Positions 1 to 10,896 of a DNA stretch of 64,000 nt are shown piece after piece; within the stretch, counting starts at the first letter, position 1; the number at the start of each line of letters is the position of its first letter. This DNA is from Leuctra nigra (taxonomy: Eukaryota; Arthropoda; Insecta; Plecoptera; Leuctridae): NCBI GenBank assembly GCA_934045905.1, contig OW203773.1, positions 21,191,246 to 21,255,245 on the forward strand, read 5' to 3'. Below the pieces are notes generated by a model. That model did not search any database and was not told the origin of the DNA. It was given only the letters and a program-made list of their open reading frames with translations. The position numbers were made by a program, and so were the translations under genes.

Positions 1-718
1 TGGTTCAAATTTTATAAAAATTATCTTTCGATTGGTTGGTTCGATCAATTTGAAATTTAGCAAAGTCATTGCAACCAACATTGTACCCAATCAAAAAAAA
101 TTTCAGCCAAATCCTCCAATTGGTTCAAATTTGAAACCATTTTTCCTGTGATTTTTGAAATTTAAACTGGAACCGATTGACCGACCAAATAAAAACTTCG
201 CATGGTCATTGGTACCAACATTTATGGTATTTTTGCCAATTTTCACTCTAATCTGTCGTTATTTTCAAAAGTTTTTGTCATTTTAGGGACATTTTGCGTG
301 TTGGCTGTCAAATTCACGGCGACTTCGAATCTTTAGTTCAAGGCAAGGTAGTTAGAGCAGAAAGTTTCAAACGATATGAAACTAATAATGACCGTTCAAC
401 AGATTGATCTGATATTGTGTACACACACTACATATCATATCATATGAGTGGTCCCAGGTATATTTTTTTAACGAGATCCTGTGATTTTCGAAAATTAACA
501 AGGAACCGTTCAATCATAAAGGTTTAATCGATCAACTTAAAACTTAGCAAGGATTGGCACCAATATTTTTGGAGATTTTGGTGATTTTTATACAAGTCTG
601 TGACGAAACTAAAGAATTGTTGGCTTTTAATGACATTCGATAGACATAATTTCGGTTCGAGGTGTTGCGTGTATCCGTGCTCGCTCATCAACGCGTTTCA
701 CAGAGCGTTTTCCTAGTA
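1..718 (+). mobile_element. Helitron-like non-autonomous copy, 5' end outside window
   Basis: The 3' end has a short stem (CGCTC/GAGCG) around the palindrome AACGCGTT, then TTTTCCTAG followed by T. This fits the Helitron pattern of a subterminal hairpin plus CTAG next to a T. The body matches the copy at 892-2031 almost base for base from 1098 onward. No coding capacity is seen. Family assignment is inferred from the ends and from the coding remnant in the copy at 54514-56309. Confidence 0.6.
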
Positions 719-891
719 TAAATATCCTCCTTATATCCTCCATTTTACACCCTATCTCTAGTACCAAAGAATCCACCAGAGGTCAGTCGTGTTCCTTGTA
801 TTCTCGACTAGCGATATATTCAAGCCTTGATATTTCCAAAATTTTGCAAGGAAATGTGAATTTCTAGAAAACCATTTAAATATGATGATTT
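719..891. other. Spacer between two tandem Helitron-like copies
   Basis: AT-rich spacer of about 170 bases. I see no gene or repeat structure in it. Confidence 0.4.
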
Positions 892-2031
892 TTGAGCGAG
901 CGTAGCGAGCGTCACCACGGTACTCTTATGGCACTTTCTCTGTGTGTTTTTTTTTTGTTTGTTTTTTGTTTTTTTTTTGTTTTTTTTTGCCTGCACTGCC
1001 CAGGTCAAACCGCACAACCAATCGATCTGAAATTTTGTACACATACTAACGTAATCTATGCGATCCCTGGGATCTTTTTTGAACGGTATCCTGTGATTGG
1101 TTCAAATTTTATAAAAATTATCTTTCGATTGGTTGGTTTGATCAATTTGAAATTTATCAAAGTCATTGCAACCAACATTGTACCCAATCAAAAAAAATTT
1201 CAGCCAAATCCTCCAATTGGTTCAAATTTAAAACCATTTTTCCTGTGATTTTTTGAAATTTAAACTGGAACCGATTGACCGACCAGCTAAAAACTTCGCA
1301 TGGTCATTGGTACCAACATTTAAAGTATTTTTGCCAATTTTCACTCTAATCTGTCGTTATTTTCAAAAGTTTTTGTCATTTTAGGGACATTTTGCGTGTT
1401 GGCTGTCAAATTCACGGCGACTTCGAATCTTTAGTTCAAGGCAAGGTAGTTAGAGCAGAAAGTTTCAAACGATATGAAACTAATAATGACCGTTCAACAG
1501 ATTGATCTGATATTGTGTACACACACTACATATCATATCATATGGGTGGTCCCAGGTATATTTTTTGAACGAGATCCTGTGATTTTCGAAAATTAACAAG
1601 GAACCGTTCAATCATAAAGGTTTAATCGATCAACTTAAAACTTAGCAAGGATTGGCACCAATATTTTTGGAGATTTTGGAGATTTTTATACAAGTATGTG
1701 ACGAAACTAAAGAATTAATGGCTTTTAATGACATTCGATAGACATAATTTCGGTTCGAGGTGTTGCGTGTATCCGAATATCTGTCAGTAATGAAGTATCG
1801 AAATGAATGTTTTCCAGTGCCAATTGAAAATTGATTCTGATTTGCTTTATGAACCAGGTGCTTAGATGCTATTTTAAAGTTTCGATGAAAAGCATACACT
1901 TTTAAGTTGATATCATAATCAATTCAATATGGATGTATATGTTTTCTGTGCGTTGTGTACGCATTTCCGGTTCGAGAATTTGCGCGTATCCGTGCTCGCT
2001 CATCAACGCGTTACACTGAGCGTTTTCCTAG
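892..2031 (+). mobile_element. Helitron-like non-autonomous copy, both ends present
   Basis: It starts with TTGAGCGAGCGTAGCGAGCG and ends with the AACGCGTT hairpin and TTTTCCTAG. After the 5' motif comes a T-rich tract (about 940-985). Positions 1098-1774 repeat the upstream copy at 1-680 nearly exactly. At about 1775 the sequence switches to a segment (about 1775-1975) that instead resembles 54890-55010 of the copy at 54.5 kb, so this copy looks mosaic. Reading frames in it are fortuitous. Confidence 0.65.
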
Positions 2032-2284
2032 TTGTATTTATTATGTTTCAGAGCATTCACCCTTCCAAACTAAATGGAGTGGGAAAAAGCTCACAAATAT
2101 AAGCCACAATATATAATACAATACATATTATAATGCCGGATGGTCAAGTCTGTCGAACTTTTCACCACACAATACATACTTCATCTTTAATCTAATTTAT
2201 TACCAATTTAAAACCATTTTAAATGAAAAAGTACTTTTCATAAGGAAAACGTCAAAATAAAGCAGTCATACAGTTAGTTTTTCC

Positions 2285-2430
2285 TATGTTTGAACTCTCC
2301 ACAGACCGAGACACAGTCAGTTGTTCTGCTAGGCCGAGAAGGACAACATTGCAAGGTATGCGCGCAATGAAGTCTTTCTCGGCCTAGCAGAACAACTGAC
2401 TGTGGCTCCATCTGGTGAGAGTTCATACAG
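2285..2430. repeat. Small palindromic element with a 33-bp hairpin
   Basis: Arms 2312-2344 and 2372-2404 are inverted complements with one mismatch in 33. The 27-base loop contains a further stem, CATTGC/GCAATG. The flanks GAACTCTC and GAGAGTTC extend the symmetry. It could be a tiny MITE or a transcribed hairpin of miRNA-precursor size; the sequence alone does not decide. Confidence 0.6.
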
Positions 2431-3160
2431 TAAAAAAACAGACTGTAGCTCCCAAGAAAGCGGACATTTAAAAATGTTAGATTATAATGCAATTGATACA
2501 CGATATACAAGTATATCAAAGAAATCTTTACGTGTGAAGGCAGCTGAAAATACTTTTTTGGTATTTTAGGCCGATATATTTCGAAAGTTAGTTTGGGTTA
2601 CCTACTTTTTCTTGCTCTATTGTGGTACAGAACACAACAATCTCGTCATATGTCGAATTTGAACTATTTCAAATGAAGATTGACATTCGTGATGTTCGTG
2701 TGAAATGTTCTATGGACATTGAAAAGCAGCTGGTAAGACTCATATAAAATCATTTGCATGTAGTTAAGGTGTGACGCATAATAGCACAATATTTCATCGA
2801 TACAACATGGAAACAATGCCAATTTATAGCTAGCACGAACTTCTTTTGTTTTATATTAACAATGAAAAAATTGTAAGTTTTCCCCCGAGGACGGACATTT
2901 TGTTGGCACGTTGACGGGTCGGATTTTACTTATAAATGGAGGTAAATCGATGTATTTTTGTAATGTGAGTTATTATTTTCTCGTACTAAATATTTCTCCG
3001 GAACCTACAATTGCACAGGCGCCCAATTCGACTTTTGAATTCCCAAATCTGCTGGCTGCCATTCCGTACAATGGCAGTGAATCAAACGTAAGATAAGGTA
3101 CCTATAGGTATAATTGATTTCTGGCCGAAACCATAGACAATGCACCAAGTATTTTTTATT
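2431..3160. other. AT-rich region with one dispersed repeat
   Basis: Positions about 2525-2665 resemble the reverse complement of about 20640-20790; both share a block like TTGTGTTCTGTACCA near a GCAAGAAAAAG block. Otherwise I see no gene or element. Confidence 0.35.
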
Positions 3161-3660
3161 TTAAAAAGAGTATTGACTTGGCCCATATTTTGATATCACT
3201 ACTTTTCAGTGATGAATTTTCATATATCCTTTTTTGTAAGTTAAGGCGGCTGAGTAGTGAGTTTGACATTGAAGAGTTTTTTGATCGATTTTTATCAACA
3301 TCTTTTACCAATGTAATTGTTAATAAAATAGGGCTTTGTACGCGTCTTCAAAACTGTTCAATGAAAAAAAATCATAGTTTGGAATAAGTTATTAGATTTA
3401 TTTTGTACAACAAATGTTTAGTGCCTGAAAATTAGTACAATTATGGCACTTAACATCTGCTGGACAAAATAAAACTAATAACTTATTCCAAACTATGAAA
3501 TTATTTTCATTGAACTGTTCTGAATACGCGTACAAAGCCCTATTTTGTTAACAATTACATTGGTAAAAGATATTGATAAAAATCGATTAAAAAACTCTTC
3601 AAGGTCAAACTCACTGCCCAGCCGTCTTAATATGAAGTGTTTTTATTGGGATAAGAAAGT
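3160..3660. mobile_element. Remnant of the ACACTCCGTG palindromic family, split by a TTAA MITE
   Basis: Positions 3175-3240 match the terminal region of the element at 32980-33479 (gacttgg, gatatcactacttttcagtg). The matching outer end (aagtgtttttattggg) resumes at about 3636, just after the inserted TTAA element. Only one arm of the older element is present. Confidence 0.5.
3241..3630. mobile_element. Palindromic MITE with TTAA target duplication, copy 1
   Basis: A 382-bp palindromic element (3245-3626) lies between TTAA at 3241-3244 and TTAA at 3627-3630. The arms begin GGCGGCTGAGTAGTGAG and end CTCACTGCCCAGCCGTC. Symmetry continues nearly to the centre, including the GAATAAGTTATTA blocks. 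A TTAA target is typical of piggyBac-type transposition. No transposase is encoded. A second copy is at 8992-9380. Confidence 0.7.
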
Positions 3661-3694
3661 TTCGCTCATCAACGCGTTACACAGAGCGTTACCA
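3660..3694 (+). mobile_element. Isolated Helitron-like 3' end
   Basis: About 30 bases match the conserved end block (CGCTCATCAACGCGTTACAC, then AGAGCGTT) but the CTAG terminus is lost. No body sequence precedes it. Confidence 0.5.
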
Positions 3695-3961
3695 CGTCAA
3701 CTGTCTAACAGACTGACTCATGCCACCTTCGTAATACATTATGCAGTAATGGAACATTAGTTGGTTTTACCGCACGATTGCGGTCATCATTAAAGCCAGA
3801 CTTGTAGCACATGCAAAGGAAGTCTATGTCTTAGATCAATATCTTAAACATGCGAAGTTCACTCCATTTGCTTTGTTTCAGTACAGCAGCTTTGTATGCC
3901 TTGTGTCGCGGTTTTGTGATCAAGTGTCGTGAAAACAGATTTTCAATTCAGAAACATATTT
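3695..3961. other. Unassigned AT-rich sequence
   Basis: I see no gene or repeat boundary here. Confidence 0.3.
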
Positions 3962-4180
3962 CTGTGCCACGGAGGAGGAAGTCAATTTTAATATTCTTCA
4001 TGTGATTTTGTCTTCATCCTATCGTATTTGTAATGGTGGCATTTGAGTCACTGTGTAAGAGAATACTTCAATATAACTGTATTTGCGTTGACATTAGTCA
4101 AGTAGTGATTGAAATATCATTCTAAAAGTGTGCATCGCAAAATCAAGTAAATGGATTTCCGGCCTTCTACCTCAGAGAAC
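3962..4180 (+). mobile_element. MITE of the GGAAGTCAATTTT family, copy 1
   Basis: Left end GGAGGAGGAAGTCAATTTTA and right end AAATGGATTTCCGGCCTTCTACCTC form imperfect inverted termini. The core contains TTTGTAATGGTG, then AGAGAATACTTCAATATAAC. The core recurs at 5.1, 18.0, 21.0, 34.8, 45.7 and 46.2 kb. Confidence 0.6.
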
Positions 4181-5084
4181 TGATTTGTATTTATTTTGCT
4201 AGATACATAATTCAATAATTGTATATTATGTCTTCATTTGCTGGTTGTATGCGTAATTTGAATTTTAAACTCACCAATATGTTCGTAATTTAACTAATTT
4301 ATTCTGACCTTAGGAAGACTGTGATTTTATGATGCCAAACAATTTAGTAACAATTGATACTTGATAGGAATTTGATTTTAATTTGAAATAAATCTTGACA
4401 AATTGACAAATTAAAAGGAGGTCACAAAACCATCCAGCAAGATTTATTTATTATCAAGTAACATGATTCAAGATTTAATTTTGAAGCAAAATATAACTTT
4501 ACATCATTACCAATATATGAATACCTTCAACTGGATTTGTTAAAGCGAACAAATATATTCTGTTTTACAGACGAAAAAAAGAAAAGTCAAATGATTAAAG
4601 GATTCCGAAAGAAGATTCTTCAAAGTATATTGACATTAATTCCCTGAACTATCTAACTTTTACATTGCATTATAGAGCAAGCTGATGTTGGAATAGAACG
4701 TAAATTAATTATTATTTTAATCAAAGGATCATTTGGCGTTTCAACTATCCTGCAAGAGTTCATTCAACATGCTGTTCCATGCACTTTGCTGCAATTAAAA
4801 CTGTGATCATGCTCCGCTGTTCACCGAGTACAACTTTTAATGAATTCAGACTTCATTTAAAAATACGAAACATTTTTTACGTTCTATTTCTACCTCTAGG
4901 GAAGAGATAGAATATACGTTTCATGCTCCATTTATGTGGGAATATTTATGCATTTTAGCTTAATTTAAGTTGTCAAGTTCCACAGCAAAAAAGCTCAACC
5001 GTTCCGGTATTGAGTTTAGCAACTTTAATTATGTTATGAAGCATAAATCGATGTCAAATTTCTAATTTTCTTTGCAAAACTTAT
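4181..5084. other. AT-rich sequence without recognised features
   Basis: Both strands are rich in stops. I see no exon-like or repeat structure. Confidence 0.3.
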
Positions 5085-5215
5085 GGATTGATGTATTCAA
5101 GCTCTATAAATTGCCATTTGACAGATGTCAAAAAATAAAGTTATTAAAAGTAATATCTTGCACAATGACTTATGTGACCATTACAAATATGATTGGATGA
5201 AGGCGGAAATATTGG
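5085..5215 (-). mobile_element. Diverged fragment of the GGAAGTCAATTTT MITE family
   Basis: The reverse-strand core is recognisable (TTGCCATTTGACAGATGTCA, then CACAATGACTTATGTGACCA, then CAAATATGATTGGATGAAG). The left terminus is missing. Confidence 0.5.
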
Positions 5216-5933
5216 AAAAGACGTATTTTATACAGACATCTTACTAGAAATAATGGCAATATACGTTTATTCCACTACAATTCTCCCAAAGTATAATAGT
5301 CTATGTTTGGAATATAGAATTGTATGAAGAACATTAGAACGTTGAATATTTGACGTTTAAAACGGGTATTATGATTATTCAAAACGTAAACATTTTTTTT
5401 ATACTTTATATGAAAACATACGATACTCAAAACTTTAGTTATCAAGTGTGGATGATTTTGTTACAAGATGGGTTATGGATTTATAATCTACAAACAATCA
5501 ATAGTAAAACATATTAAGAAATAAGTAAGAGATGAATAAAAACATTCCATCGTTCCTTCCCATTTCTACAACTTAACTTACTACGTAGGTATATTTTAAG
5601 AAACATGCCTGAGGGAAACTTATCTCATTTTCTACATTATTGACAAAAAAATAAAATTCATCTTTTTTAATAGGCTCACTTTTATTAGGCAGTGGTTTCC
5701 TTTGAAGATTTTCCTTCTGATCTCGACGATTACAAAAATACTCCGAAGCCAGAACCCACTTAAAATGCTCAAAGAACACATCGCAAAAGCAGAGAATATA
5801 TTCCGTTTCAATTACTACAGTATTATTGAGTTGTATAGCTAATCTCGAAAACATCAACCCAAGGGATTCCGATTCACAGAAATTCAATATCACAAATAAC
5901 CATTCATAATCGAGTGACTGTGGCTTCTTTTAT
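5216..5933. other. AT-rich sequence without recognised features
   Basis: There is a 106-codon open frame on the minus strand at 5573-5893. It shows no recognisable domain and no splice or polyadenylation context, so I do not call it a gene. Confidence 0.3.
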
Positions 5934-6185
5934 GTCGTTTAACGTCGCACTGTTCTGCAGCGAGGCTAATGGCGACGGATGAACGATTATGATGATGATT
6001 CGGAGATGATGGTGAAGAGTAGGTAAGGATGGACTGTGGGAAGGAGGCGGTCGTGGACTATTAGTAGGGTACCTTCCCATCAGCCTCAAGTTTCTTGGAA
6101 ATCATGAAGAAAACTAAGCGCAAAAAGTATGAGGATTTGAACCTAGACCTCCAGAACTTTACAGCCCGGGTCAACTGGCTATGAA
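5934..6185 (-). mobile_element. tRNA-headed SINE, degraded copy
   Basis: Read on the minus strand, the 3' part carries the family landmarks: TTCCCATCCTT-like stretches, the (CAT)-rich segment, the block ATTAGCCTCGCTGCAGAACA and GTGCGACGTTAAACG. The tRNA-like head is reduced to a weak B-box region near 6150-6165. Confidence 0.65.
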
Positions 6186-6361
6186 TAAGTTATTAAAACC
6201 CTGAAACTACACAAAAAACAGAATAAACATACATAACTGAATATCGATAAATCAAAACTTCCGTATAAAAAGTTAATTCATAACTTTATTAAAAATCAAT
6301 AAAACACGGCATGTCACTTTTATACTGGAATTTGTAGATATCTGTTTGATATTGAGCATGA

Positions 6362-6630
6362 ACGGAACAGGATTGGCTGAGTGGTAACGCTCTGAACTTG
6401 TATTTCGGGTTCGATTCCCGCGGCCGTCCTTCCTTACTAGGTTCTTTCGTGGTATTTCCTCAGTCGACAGGAAAATGTTGGGAAGGTTCCCTACTAATAG
6501 GCCACGACCGCCTCCTTCCCACCTTCCATCCTTACCTATTCTTCATCATCATCTCCCAATCATCATAATCATTCATCCGTCGCCATTAGCCTAGCTGCAG
6601 AACAGTGCGACGTTAAACACTATTAATAAA
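6362..6630 (+). mobile_element. tRNA-headed SINE, nearly full length
   Basis: The head has an A-box-like TTGGCTGAGTGGTAACGC and a B box GGTTCGATTCC, as expected of an internal RNA polymerase III promoter of tRNA origin. The body continues through CCTACTAATAGGCCACGACC and a CAT-rich stretch to CAGAACAGTGCGACGTTAAA and a short A-rich tail. Part of the anticodon-arm region present in the copies at 57.3 and 62.7 kb is deleted here. Confidence 0.8.
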
Positions 6631-7624
6631 ACTAAAATTTAGTTGTGATAGTTTGATGATTTTGTAGTGATGGTTTTGGTTTCTATTTTCTATTCGTCTT
6701 AATATCGTTATAGTTTGCATTAGAATACTTTTAAATCTTATTTTCAATTTATAATCATAGCTTTTAGTTTAACCAAACATTTTCTCTTCTCGTTCTTTGG
6801 TATTCTGTGTATTTTGAAATTTGTATGTGCTACAAACAGATAATTAAATAAAAAAATAATTAAATCAATCTTTAATTCAATCTTAAAAATACTCAAACTC
6901 TTATTCCTGTCACAAAACCACCTCCGTAAAAGACAACACATCCTTTAACATCTAAACGCCAATCCAATAAATCAACTGAACTGCACCAACTCCTCTAAAA
7001 CTCCAATAAAAGTGTATATACTCCGTCCTGCATGGAACCGGACTGGAATCCACCGACAGAAAGTCCCCGGCATTGTTAGACCGTCTTCCACGGCCGAACC
7101 CCATTGCTATGTGCCATGAATGAAGAGCTTATATCGATCTTCTGTATTCGCCGTGGAAGAAGCCGAGCAAAACACACAGCTTTACCTATAAGCTCGCCGA
7201 TATAACGGAGTGGAGACACTTGAAGAAGATGAAGCAAATCAGTCATGAATATAGAATGCGCTTTTTAGAAGATGTGATACTGTCGTTTGACAAGGAATTT
7301 GCAGCAGCAAAGCATATATTTTCTGTTTGGAATTCCTATTTTACACGCTCATTTTGGCTATTTTTCTTGTACTACCTCCACCTCACTCATAACAATAGAG
7401 GAGCAAAGAAAATTCACATTTCTGTCATGTATACCGCATTTTATTGGCAATATATTTGGCATTTGCCCTCAGGCGCTGAAATGTCGTCTCCATATGTAGT
7501 AATGTTCTGTAATATTTTGTAGATGCTTTTTCCCCGATTTTTAAGTTTGGATGTGTTAATTCAAATAAAACTATTAAGACTTTTCACAAACTGAGAAACT
7601 TAGAAATAAGTTTCTGTGTCGGGA
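6631..7624. other. Intervening sequence with a short hairpin
   Basis: Inverted blocks at 7085-7094 (CTTCCACGGC) and 7150-7159 (GCCGTGGAAG) form a stem around about 55 bases, which is GC-rich for this window. The open frame at 7220-7522 shows no recognisable domain. I see no assignable gene. Confidence 0.35.
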
Positions 7625-7990
7625 GGCAAAGGCTCGGTTATATAAGAGTGTGGTCAGACCCATAATAACTTATGCGGCAGAAGCTAGACCTGACACGTCC
7701 AAGACAAAACAAAAATCTCAGGTAACTGAAATGAATGTCTTGAGAAGAATCATGGGTAAAACCAGAATGGACAGAGTACGAAATGAGAACGTAAGGGACA
7801 GTTGTGGAGTTACGGATGTGGCGGAATGGATTACTGAAAGAAGAGTTTTGTGGGATGAGCATGTGACAAGGATGGAGCCGGAGCGATTAGTGAGGGTAGC
7901 AAGAGACCATCGTCCACGAGGCAGGAGGAGAATAGGGCGACCAAACAAAAGATGGAAGGATTCTCTTAAATATATTAAAAATTGGTTAAA
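7625..7990 (+). pseudogene. LINE reverse transcriptase C-terminal remnant
   Basis: The frame reads ARLYKSVVRPIITYAAEA, then LRRIMG, RMDRVRNE, ERRVLWDEHVTRM and a basic RPRGRRRIGRP-KRW end. This series is the usual region after the catalytic core in many LINE polyproteins (the YKSVVRPVLTYGAETW...RRRL-W-GHV-RM type). The RT catalytic core and endonuclease are absent, so it is a 5'-truncated insertion. It differs from the LINE at 46-52 kb, whose C-terminus has other motifs. The AAG tract just downstream may be its 3' tail. Confidence 0.7.
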
Positions 7991-8011
7991 AACAGGATTG
8001 TATCCTATATT

Positions 8012-8013
<2 letters not shown>

Positions 8014-8042
<29 letters not shown>

Positions 8043-8043
8043 A
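8014..8043 (+). repeat. (AAG)n microsatellite
   Basis: About ten uninterrupted AAG units follow the LINE remnant and may represent its 3' tail. Confidence 0.85.
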
Positions 8044-8189
8044 GACAGACAATTTTTATTATACTTGTTTAGTTTCATCCTGAGCTCATAGAAGGGTAGA
8101 CGAAATATTGAAATAAAAATATAAATGAAGTAATACGAGAAGATATTGGTCGTCGCTGGCTTGCAAATGAAGGGTACTTTCAAAATTTT

Positions 8190-8340
8190 CCCTAGGATTT
8201 TAGAAAATATTGCTAAGAAGTCTTAAAAAAGCAATTGAAATATCGATCTGTATGGAAGATAGATACAAGTTTCAACATCAAACTTTGTTTATCTCAGTTT
8301 CATCTGAATGTGACTCATAGCGTTCTTCCCCTGTACACTC
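8190..8340 (-). mobile_element. GGTACAGGGAAAG MITE family, partial copy
   Basis: Positions about 8205-8320 match the reverse complement of the more complete element at 10007-10208 and also 15415-15560 (GGAAGATAGATACAAGTTTC). The end near 8323 (cgttcttcccctgtac) corresponds to the family terminus. Confidence 0.5.
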
Positions 8341-8550
8341 CAACCACCCTAGTATGTTTAAAATCTGCGTGATGTCTGAAGACACGTTGATAGTTGTGAT
8401 CTTATAGAGTCTTCATGCATAAAGCTCTTTTTTAGCAGATATCTGATAATCTGAACTTGCGTGATATGTTAAAGTACAATGAAGCAATTATAGAAGCACT
8501 ATTGGGCGTCGCTTGCTAGCATTGTGTCTTGTGTTCTAGCTGCGTGATCT
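8341..8550. other. Unassigned sequence
   Basis: I see nothing definite here. It may include a diverged 5' part of the following Helitron-like copy. Confidence 0.3.
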
Positions 8551-8987
8551 TTCTCTGTGTGATTTTTGTTTTTGTATTTTTGTAGACTGTGTCCAGGCTA
8601 AACTGTTCAACCGATTGATCTGAAATTTTGCACACACACTAATGTCATATGAGTGGTCTCGTGTATAATTTGTGAACGAGATCCTGTGATTTTTCAGATT
8701 TTTTGAATAATAAAGATACAACCGATCAACTTAAAACTTTGCATGGTATTTGGAAAAAACATTCTCTGTATATTTGAAAATTTTCAGACTAATCTGTCGT
8801 TAAATCCGAAAGTTATTAACATTTTACGGACTTTTGCGTGTTGTCTGTAACATTTATCAAAGGAAATTCAAATATTTTATCACTGCTACTTCGACGCTTC
8901 AGTTCCAAGGTTTTTAGAGCAGAAACATGAATTCGCATGCAATACGAAGGCTCGCTCATCAACGCGTTACACAGAGCGTTATCCTAG
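8551..8987 (+). mobile_element. Helitron-like copy, 5' truncated
   Basis: It begins in the CTTTCTCTGTG/T-rich segment of the family, continues through TTGATCTGAAATTTTGCACA and ends with the AACGCGTT hairpin and ATCCTAG, followed by T. The conserved GAGCGAGCG start is missing. Confidence 0.6.
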
Positions 8988-8991
8988 TACT

Positions 8992-9380
8992 TTAAGAGGG
9001 CTGAGTAGTGAGCGTGGCCTTGAAGAGTTTTTAATCGATTTTTATCAATATCTTTTACCAATGTAATTGTTAACAAAATAGGGCTATGTACGAGTATTCA
9101 GAATAGTTCAATGAAAATAATTTCATAGTTTGGAACAAGTTATTAGTTTTATTTTGTCCAACAGATGTTTAGTGCCATAATTTTACTTATTTTCTGGCAC
9201 TAAACATCAGTAGGACAAAGTAAATCTAATACACCATTCCAAACAATGAATTTATTTTCATTGAACTGTTCTAAAGACGAGTACAAAGCCTTATTTTGTT
9301 AACAATTACATTGGTAAAAAATATCGATAAAAAACGATTAAAAACTCTTCAAGGTCAAACTCACTGCCCAGCCCTCTTAA
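8992..9380. mobile_element. Palindromic MITE with TTAA target duplication, copy 2
   Basis: TTAA at 8992-8995 and at 9377-9380 flank a 381-bp palindromic element starting GAGGGCTGAGTAGTGAG and ending CTCACTGCCCAGCCCTC. It is homologous along its length to the copy at 3241-3630. It sits four bases after the Helitron-like 3' end. Confidence 0.75.
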
Positions 9381-10006
9381 CTTGCTAGCTGTGTGTTGTG
9401 TTTCGTCTGGAATCAATGTACATCATCCCGTAGCGTCCAATACTATTCCTGTTTCAAGTAACTACATTGACAATGGCAAACGTCACGATGCCCCAGGCTT
9501 AATCCCACCGAACGCTACCAACCTAGCTATCCGAACGGAAATTTCATTTCCAAATTAGATTTCTACGATAATTTATACGCGTCTAGTTTGGAGGTAGCAC
9601 CAAGACGGCGGCGGCATTATGGAAATAGGCGGAGAGGAAATTCGCATTTGATCAGGCCGTGGTTTCGAGTCGTCTGAAATTTGGTGTCGAAATGTATTCC
9701 GACAGATATTCGGAACGTTTCGAGTAACGCGGGTTTGAATAGTAAATAGTATGACAGGTGGCGTGGAAATTATTCCGGAGTGGTTGGCGACGAGAAGTAT
9801 GAGTCTGGTATGATTTGATGACGTAATTACTTCAAAGTGTGTGTGAATAATTATTGCGATTGACTTGTTGTACAGTTTGATTGTGTCATTTCATGCGTGT
9901 GTTGAGGTTATGTTGGTTTGATTGAAGCATTACGGTAATTAATGTCAAATTAACTAGCTTTATTGACTAAAGTGGTATACGATAGAGGACTCAATATATT
10001 ATGGAG
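9381..10006. other. Apparently single-copy sequence with a GC-richer patch
   Basis: Positions about 9440-9780 are richer in GC and CpG than the surroundings and contain CGGCGGCGGCAT. No long open frame or splice structure is convincing. It could be regulatory or an unrecognised untranslated exon. Confidence 0.3.
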
Positions 10007-10208
10007 GGTACAGGGAAAGTATTATGTTGAAACTTGCATCTACCTTCCATACAAATAGATATTTCAATTGGTTTTTCAAGACTTTGTGGCGTTATTTTCT
10101 AAGAACCTATGGTTTATTTTATTCTGAAAGCTAATAAAAATCACTGAAGGTCACCCCATTAAACTAATTTTTTCACAAAATTTACTTATACCGTTCTTTC
10201 CCTGTACC
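10007..10208. mobile_element. MITE with GGTACAGGGAAAG termini
   Basis: GGTACAGGGAAAG at the left and CTTTCCCTGTACC at the right are inverted termini of a roughly 202-bp element. Internal sequence matches copies at 8.2 and 15.4 kb. No clear target duplication is visible. Confidence 0.6.
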
Positions 10209-10896
10209 ATTCACATGATGACAAGCGATTTTCCTGCACTCGAAGTTTACATTGTTGATAACATTTAATACATATTATCACAACATTTGTACCATTCAGT
10301 TAAGGTAGTACCTTCATTATACATATACAAAAAAATTAAAATCTTAAAATTACAAGTTCAGAAAACGTTTTCCTACATTTCAACTATATTTAAGTATAAA
10401 TGAATCATAAAATGTCATTTAACTTGCAACCCCTGTCGTATAGTGAGGTTTCAATTTATTGCCTTCCGAGAATGAACAAAACTGTAACACAGGAGGTATA
10501 GGGAAATCATTTAGTTTTTGGTTGATAACTTTTAAAATAGCACACGTTGGTATTGTTTTCAATTTTTTTCCTAATAGAATGTCCAACTATCTATCTAGAA
10601 ATCAGTTTTTTGAAAAAACGTTGAACCTCAGTAAAATTAAAAACTCAAAAATAGCATGGAAATCGTCATGATTTTAATGGCCCCCATAAGACTACATGTT
10701 AAAAATAGGAATTGATAACTACAATATCTCAAAATCTAGACACGAGAAGTTGTTCATATTTCACAGTATCGTGTAAATAGTGATTATTGATACCTCTGCC
10801 AAAAATAGGCTTATTTGGAAGATATGAGATATCAGTTGTGCTACCTTAACGAAAAATGTGAAAAATAATTACAATATGTAACTAGCTATTGTTTAA
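10209..10896. other. AT-rich sequence without recognised features
   Basis: I see no gene. The 70-codon frame at 10459-10671 has no recognisable domain. Confidence 0.3.

Noticed and set aside
892..1248. 118-codon plus-strand frame
   Set aside because: It reads through the start and T-rich tract of a Helitron-like element, producing a Phe-rich sequence; similar frames appear in other copies.
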